This document shows, piece after piece, positions 59,885 to 64,000 of a stretch of 64,000 bases of DNA; within the stretch, counting starts at the first letter, position 1; every line of letters starts with the position of its first letter. This stretch comes from Cristatella mucedo. Its lineage: Eukaryota; Bryozoa; Phylactolaemata; Cristatellidae. The notes beneath the pieces are model-generated. The model had not been told where the DNA came from. It saw only the letters and a program-made list of their open reading frames with translations, and did no database searches. The DNA lies in assembly GCA_009760855.2 (NCBI GenBank), contig WPIO01000155.1, positions 62,001-126,000 on the forward strand, given 5' to 3'. A program made the position numbers and the translations under genes.

Positions 59885-60830
59885 GGCTGAAATCCATTAA
59901 CTGCCATAATCACCAACTGACCATTAACAACGAAACTCGTTCATGTATCTCCTTCTTTCAAACCTCTAGATCAATCTAAACTGGCTGAATCGTCGTTATC
60001 ACACATGCAGCCTTCAATTTCAAGCCGTTTTCAGACCCCTCCAAGCAGTCTTTCGCATCTATTGTTTTGAATTCATCCGACAACGAGGTCGGTAGGGTGG
60101 CAATAATCCGTCGCTCCCCAGATACCAAGTCCTCCTTTACCTCAGAATTTTCTTATCTCATTTCAATTATGTGTGCACAAAATCGATCTTTACTCGTAAT
60201 GGGTGATTTTAACGTTTATTTTGATACCTCATCTGGCGCCTTCAAAATCAATTTCGTGCACTAACTGATGGCACACTAGGTAAGGCGGTTGCTTTCACGA
60301 CCTCGGTCCCGAGGTCGTGGGTTCGATTCCTTCGGTGGGCGATTCTTTATCGCCATTGTAAGCGGTGGTGATAGCCATAAAGGCTCTTCTGTCGCTATTC
60401 AAAAAGATGCTGTTTAATCGGCTATGATTTATATATTTATTTTTATTTAACTGACTCGTTTTCTCTTGTAACCCCAGTGCATGACCCGAGTCCCACTAAC
60501 GGTCACACCCTCAACCATTTGTTTTCCTAAAATTGCCAGCTGCCGTCACCAATTGTGACCAAATTTTGCGTATCTGACCACAAGTAGATATTCAGTCTAC
60601 AGTGTCAGCATAGCTGACGGTGTTTAACGACCTACTCAGGAATGCAGACTCTCGGAGGAGTATCTCTGCTTGCTATGCTCGATCTTTCGGCAGATTTTCA
60701 GACTATCTATCACCAAGCCCTTCTTAAGCGCCTCTCATCTCACCTGGGCATCACTGCCACTAAATTGCAATAGTTCAGATCCTATCTCAGTGGGAGACTA
60801 CAGAGTTTTTTTCTCCCTGTGCCGTTATGC
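59885..60830 (+). mobile_element. LN1-like LINE: endonuclease and polymerase fragments, SINE-split
   Basis: 60150-60263 reads SLLVMGDFNVYFDTSSGAFK, the GDFN motif of the APE-type endonuclease. A SINE-A then interrupts it, and 60434-60530 resumes with a shifted DSFS...HDPSPTNGHTLNHL-like segment. From about 60600 polymerase words follow (ADFQTIYHQALLKRLSSHLG, SYLSGRLQS-like). Many stops. Confidence 0.7.
60264..60433 (+). mobile_element. SINE-A copy nested in LINE endonuclease
   Basis: TGATGGCACACTAGGTAAGG, CTCGGTCCCGAGGTCGTGGG, exact B box GGTTCGATTCC, GGCGATTCTTTATCGCC, AAGCGGTGGTGATAGCC, TGCTGTTTAATCGGCTATGA. Confidence 0.9.
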
Positions 60831-60857
60831 CAGAGAGCTGCCTCCGGCGACTCTTAG

Positions 60858-63407
60858 CGTGGTGTGGACCTTTACCTGATTTCTCGTTGATACCTTCGGG
60901 TATTCCGCTGCTATTCTTTTTGCGACGATTTCTGAGCCGTCCTCGGATACACTACACAAAACAGGACCTGCTTTGCATAAGGTGCGATATCGCCGTTACT
61001 TGATACCTACCGGCGGGCTTTCTTCGGCTGGTCGATGAGAACCTTCCTGCATCCTGCGTTCGCCCTATCAACAGCTCGGCTATCAAACGTACGACCCCTA
61101 AGTTTAAAGCACTGAATAGTACTCGTCGGGGTAATATCACACCTACCGTCCCTCAGCATGTTGTGAAACGTCGACCGGCGGCCGTTACTAAGTCGAATTC
61201 AAATTCGAAGGGGCCGCTTCTGCCAGGCCGGCTACGCGCCGACTTGAATGCAAGCCCCTTCATTGGCGATGCGAAATTTTCGGACAGCCTCTTAAATTCC
61301 GCCTACTAAATGTCCCCTCGCCAAAACCGAGGGGTTACTCATCCGAGATCAGGTCGTCCAGGAGAACCTAGGTGCATTTCTGCTTACCGAAACTTGTATG
61401 ACGCCTTGTTCCAGTAGCTGTGTATCTGAGACCACTCCACCCGGGTTCTCATTCTGTCAGTCCATGCGTTCTGACAAGGTTGGCGGTGAGTTGCAATTGT
61501 TGCTCGTGAATTGTTCGGCTATGAGATGTCCAGTTTTTCGCATGGGCCATCATTTGAATCAGTTGCAATCAGGTCCTCATCAAAGACAGTGCCTCTCGCT
61601 GTTGTCATATACCGACCTCCTTCTGACTGTTTAAACTTGTTTATAGAAGAATTTTCGGAGTTCCTCGCCAAAATACTTTCGCGTAACTGACTATTACTGA
61701 TTGCTGGAGAGTTCAATATTCACAATGACAAACCAATCAACAGCCAGGTCCGCTCATTTCTCGACAGCCTAGAGAATTTTGGTTCGGTCCAACACGTTAA
61801 CTATACCACCCACGTCGGCGGCCATAACCTAGATCTCGTGATCACGTGATCACTAAGGATGTCTTCCCCACTGACCTTGTGACCTTGTCGGCTGATCCTT
61901 TCGGATCGGATGTTCGGTCTCATTTACTGTTCCTGCTCCCTTGAACGTACAGGGTAATATCGAACTTGTCCAGTGACGCAACTTAAAAAGCATCGACATG
62001 GACATATTTTTGAAATCTTTTTATGATGCAGGTCTTCTTGATCTGCACCCAGACTCGACCGACAGCCTCGATACCCTCACTAGTGCAATGAACATGATAC
62101 TTTGGAGCTCTTGACAAGCATGATCCCATTCATTCTGGTGAGCCGTAATGGCTCACTAGGTAAGGCGGTTGCTTTTCATGACCTACCTCGGTTCCCGAGG
62201 TGGGTTCGAATCCCGCAGTGGGCGATCCTTTATCGCCACTGCAAGCGGTGGTGATAGTCATAAAGGCTCTTCTGTCGCTATATAAAAAGAGGCTGTTAAA
62301 TCAGCTAGTATTTATTTATTTTTATTCTGTCCGTATACAGAGTCGCGGAGAATCCTTTCAATTTACAAAAGAAACTTCTAAAGATGCACCATGTTAAGCG
62401 AAGGCTTGAACGTCATTTTAAGAAATCGGGGTCTGATGCAGATCAAGTCAAATTCAACGAATTCTTCTGAGTTTATACACCCGGAAGCTTAAAAAGCAAG
62501 GGCTTCTTTTTTACTCGAAAACTGAATTCCTGCCTTTCGGACCCAAAACAGATTTATAAGACAGTAAAAGATTTACGGGACAATGCTGAGCGGTCTGACT
62601 CCCCAGATATTAAGGGCTCAGCCGAAAAGTTTTCAGCCATCTTTACTGCAAAAATTGTGCACATTCGTGCCTCCCTAAAGCCCCCATGTGAGTAAAGCAA
62701 TTGTGGAATCACAGCGTGTGACCTTCCTTAAAAGATTTTCCGAAGTTTCTGCATGCTATGTGTCTACCTTAACAAGGTTTAGTAAAAAGAACTCGTCTCC
62801 TGAATAACCTATGCCATCATCTCTGTGATCTTTACTGGCTGACCATCTTAGCCCTGCCATGCCCGAAATTTGTATTGCTTCTTTAGAAAAAGTGGTTGTA
62901 TCCAAATGCTTCACATGGGCAATCTTTAGACCCATACTAAACAAGCCAGGATTCGAAACAGAGGTCCTTGCAAACTATTGCCCAGTTTTCCTTCTTCCTT
63001 AGTGTCGTGACAGACCAGCTGAAGTAAGAAAATTTCACACCTTGCTTGGCAGTTCCACTCTGGTTTAAGATCTAATAACTCCACAGAGTCAGGCATTGCT
63101 TCGGAGGTGTAGTGACCTCCTTAGAAATGCAAACTTAGGTAGAATGTCTCTGCTTGTTCTGCTCAATTTTTTGGCAGCTTTTGATACTAATATACCTTAT
63201 AGGCCTTCTTTGAGAGCTGCTCGTTTTACCTGGGCATCATTAGTACTGCACTGAAATGGTCCAGATCCTATCTCAGTGGGAGAATTCAGAGTAGGACAGC
63301 ATTTAGTGGGTCCCTGTGATTCGTCCTTCACGTGCTTATGCGTGCTGACACTGTGCATGCTGCCACTAACCACATTTGCATGCTGACCCTGTGCATGTCA
63401 CCCCTAA
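60858..63407 (+). pseudogene. LN1 LINE, most complete copy, broken
   Basis: In order: 5' segment (60858-61300); endonuclease with VVQENLGAFLLTET, VYRPPSDCLNLFIEEFSEFL, AGEFNIHNDK (GDFN-type metal/phosphate site) and NYTTHVGGHNLDLVIT; a SINE-A at 62138; a linker (LKMHHVKRRLERHFKKSG, SCLSDPKQIYKTVKDLRDN); fingers with FRPILNKPGFETEVLANY; AAFDTN and SYLSG words to 63292; then directly the 3' UTR (GGACAGCATTTAGTGGGTCC). The palm and C-terminal domains are deleted between SGR and the final TAFSGS. Frameshifts and stops throughout. This copy shows the domain order of LN1: endonuclease before reverse transcriptase, as in L2/CR1-like elements. Confidence 0.82.
62138..62316 (+). mobile_element. SINE-A copy nested in LN1
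   Basis: GAGCCGTAATGGCTCACTAG, GTAAGGCGGTTGC, a rearranged ACCTACCTCGGTTCCCGAGG, GGGTTCGAATCCCGC (B box), GCGATCCTTTATCGCC, AAGCGGTGGTGATAG, AGAGGCTGTTAAATCAGCTA. Confidence 0.9.
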
Positions 63408-64000
63408 TAATAATAATAATAATAATAATAATATTGCACTTGATAAAGCGCCCTCAGAGAACTTAATCTCTTTCTAGGCGCTTTACATTTGCTGCAAAGT
63501 GATATGCAATAAAATAGTAAGTAAAATCATGCTTGAAAAAAAACAAAATGAATAATATGGTTAGGGGTGACATGCTCAGGGTCAGCATGCAAATGCGGTT
63601 AGTGGCAACATGCACAGTGTCAGCACGCATAAGCACATCAAGGACGAATCACAGGGACCCACTAAATGCTGTCCTAAATAGGTGTGTTTTTAAGTTTCTT
63701 TTAAATGTGGTCAGGTCAGGGGATATTCTGACGCAGGTCGGGAGGGAGTTCCAGGCTTTGGGAGCATACGAGCTAAATGCACGGTCTCCAAAGGATTTAA
63801 GGTTTGTACGAGGTATTTCCAGACTGTTGGATTCCGAAAAGCGGGTGGTACGATGCTTGGCCTGATTGGGGAGTATATCTGAAAGATAGGCTGGAGCCAT
63901 AGAATGAAGAGACCTAAAAGTGAGCGACAAAACCTTGAAGTCAATTCGTTGCCTCACTGGTAGCCAGTGCAGGTCGGCGAGAAGTGGAGTAACGTGGCAA
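63406..64000 (-). mobile_element. LN1 LINE 3' end, young, runs off the window
   Basis: (TAA)n, hairpin tail, 3' UTR and an intact minus-strand C-terminal frame (63649-63957): FRSLHSMAPAYLSDIL, QAKHRTTRFSESNSLEIP, RTNLKSFGDRAFSSYAPKAW, FKRNLKTHLFRTAFSGS. The element continues past 64000. It is inserted into the 3' UTR of the older + copy. Confidence 0.92.

Overview
The window is eukaryotic and almost certainly from an animal genome, most likely a marine-type invertebrate; the species cannot be named from the sequence. The grounds are GT-AG introns with good consensus, tRNA-headed SINEs, non-LTR retrotransposons with an apurinic endonuclease and reverse transcriptase of the L2/CR1-like group, and very heavy microsatellite content. 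No bacterial operon, rRNA, true tRNA gene or CRISPR array is visible. Most long open frames are simple-repeat artefacts (poly-Ser/Leu from CT tracts, poly-Ala/Leu from CTG tracts) or LINE debris.

The one real gene signal is a tandem pair of small, spliced RING-finger genes on the + strand. RING gene 1 (exons 7524-7550, 7779-8045, 14026-14382) and RING gene 2 (exons about 20249-20383, 20484-20741, 27420-27635) share one architecture: a short first exon, a small phase-0 intron, a middle exon ending six codons after the first Cys-x2-Cys zinc pair, a phase-0 intron of 6.0 or 6.7 kb that splits the RING, and a last exon with the rest of the domain. Gene 2 spells a complete C3HC4 RING only after splicing. 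Gene 1 has the same layout but lacks the third and fourth ligands. Both giant introns are filled with transposon remnants and tandem repeats.

Two LINE families, called here LN1 and LN2, and two tRNA-derived SINE families, SINE-A and SINE-B, make up most of the rest. LN1 and SINE-B end in the same small hairpin tail, which suggests that LN1 moves SINE-B. SINE-A has a perfect B box. Nested insertions give a relative time order: LN1 into a 30-bp coding-like repeat (16.8-18.4 kb), SINE-A into a 12-bp repeat (34.1 kb), SINE-A into LN1 endonuclease sequence (60.3 and 62.1 kb) and LN1 into LN1 (49.8 and 63.4 kb).

Layout: 0-7.3 kb LINE/SINE debris and a three-hairpin cluster; 7.4-14.4 kb RING gene 1; 14.5-20.2 kb LINE/SINE and a split minisatellite; 20.2-27.7 kb RING gene 2, with an 89-copy 20-bp minisatellite in its intron; 28-30 kb a possible lone exon; 30.1-32.4 kb a giant polypyrimidine tract; 33-38 kb mixed repeats; 38-48.5 kb a CTG/GCT-rich, gene-poor domain with a MITE-like element with terminal inverted repeats; 49-64 kb dense LN1, LN2 and SINE copies, including one nearly complete but broken LN1 (60.9-63.4 kb) and two young, very similar LN1 3' ends (56.4 and 63.4 kb).
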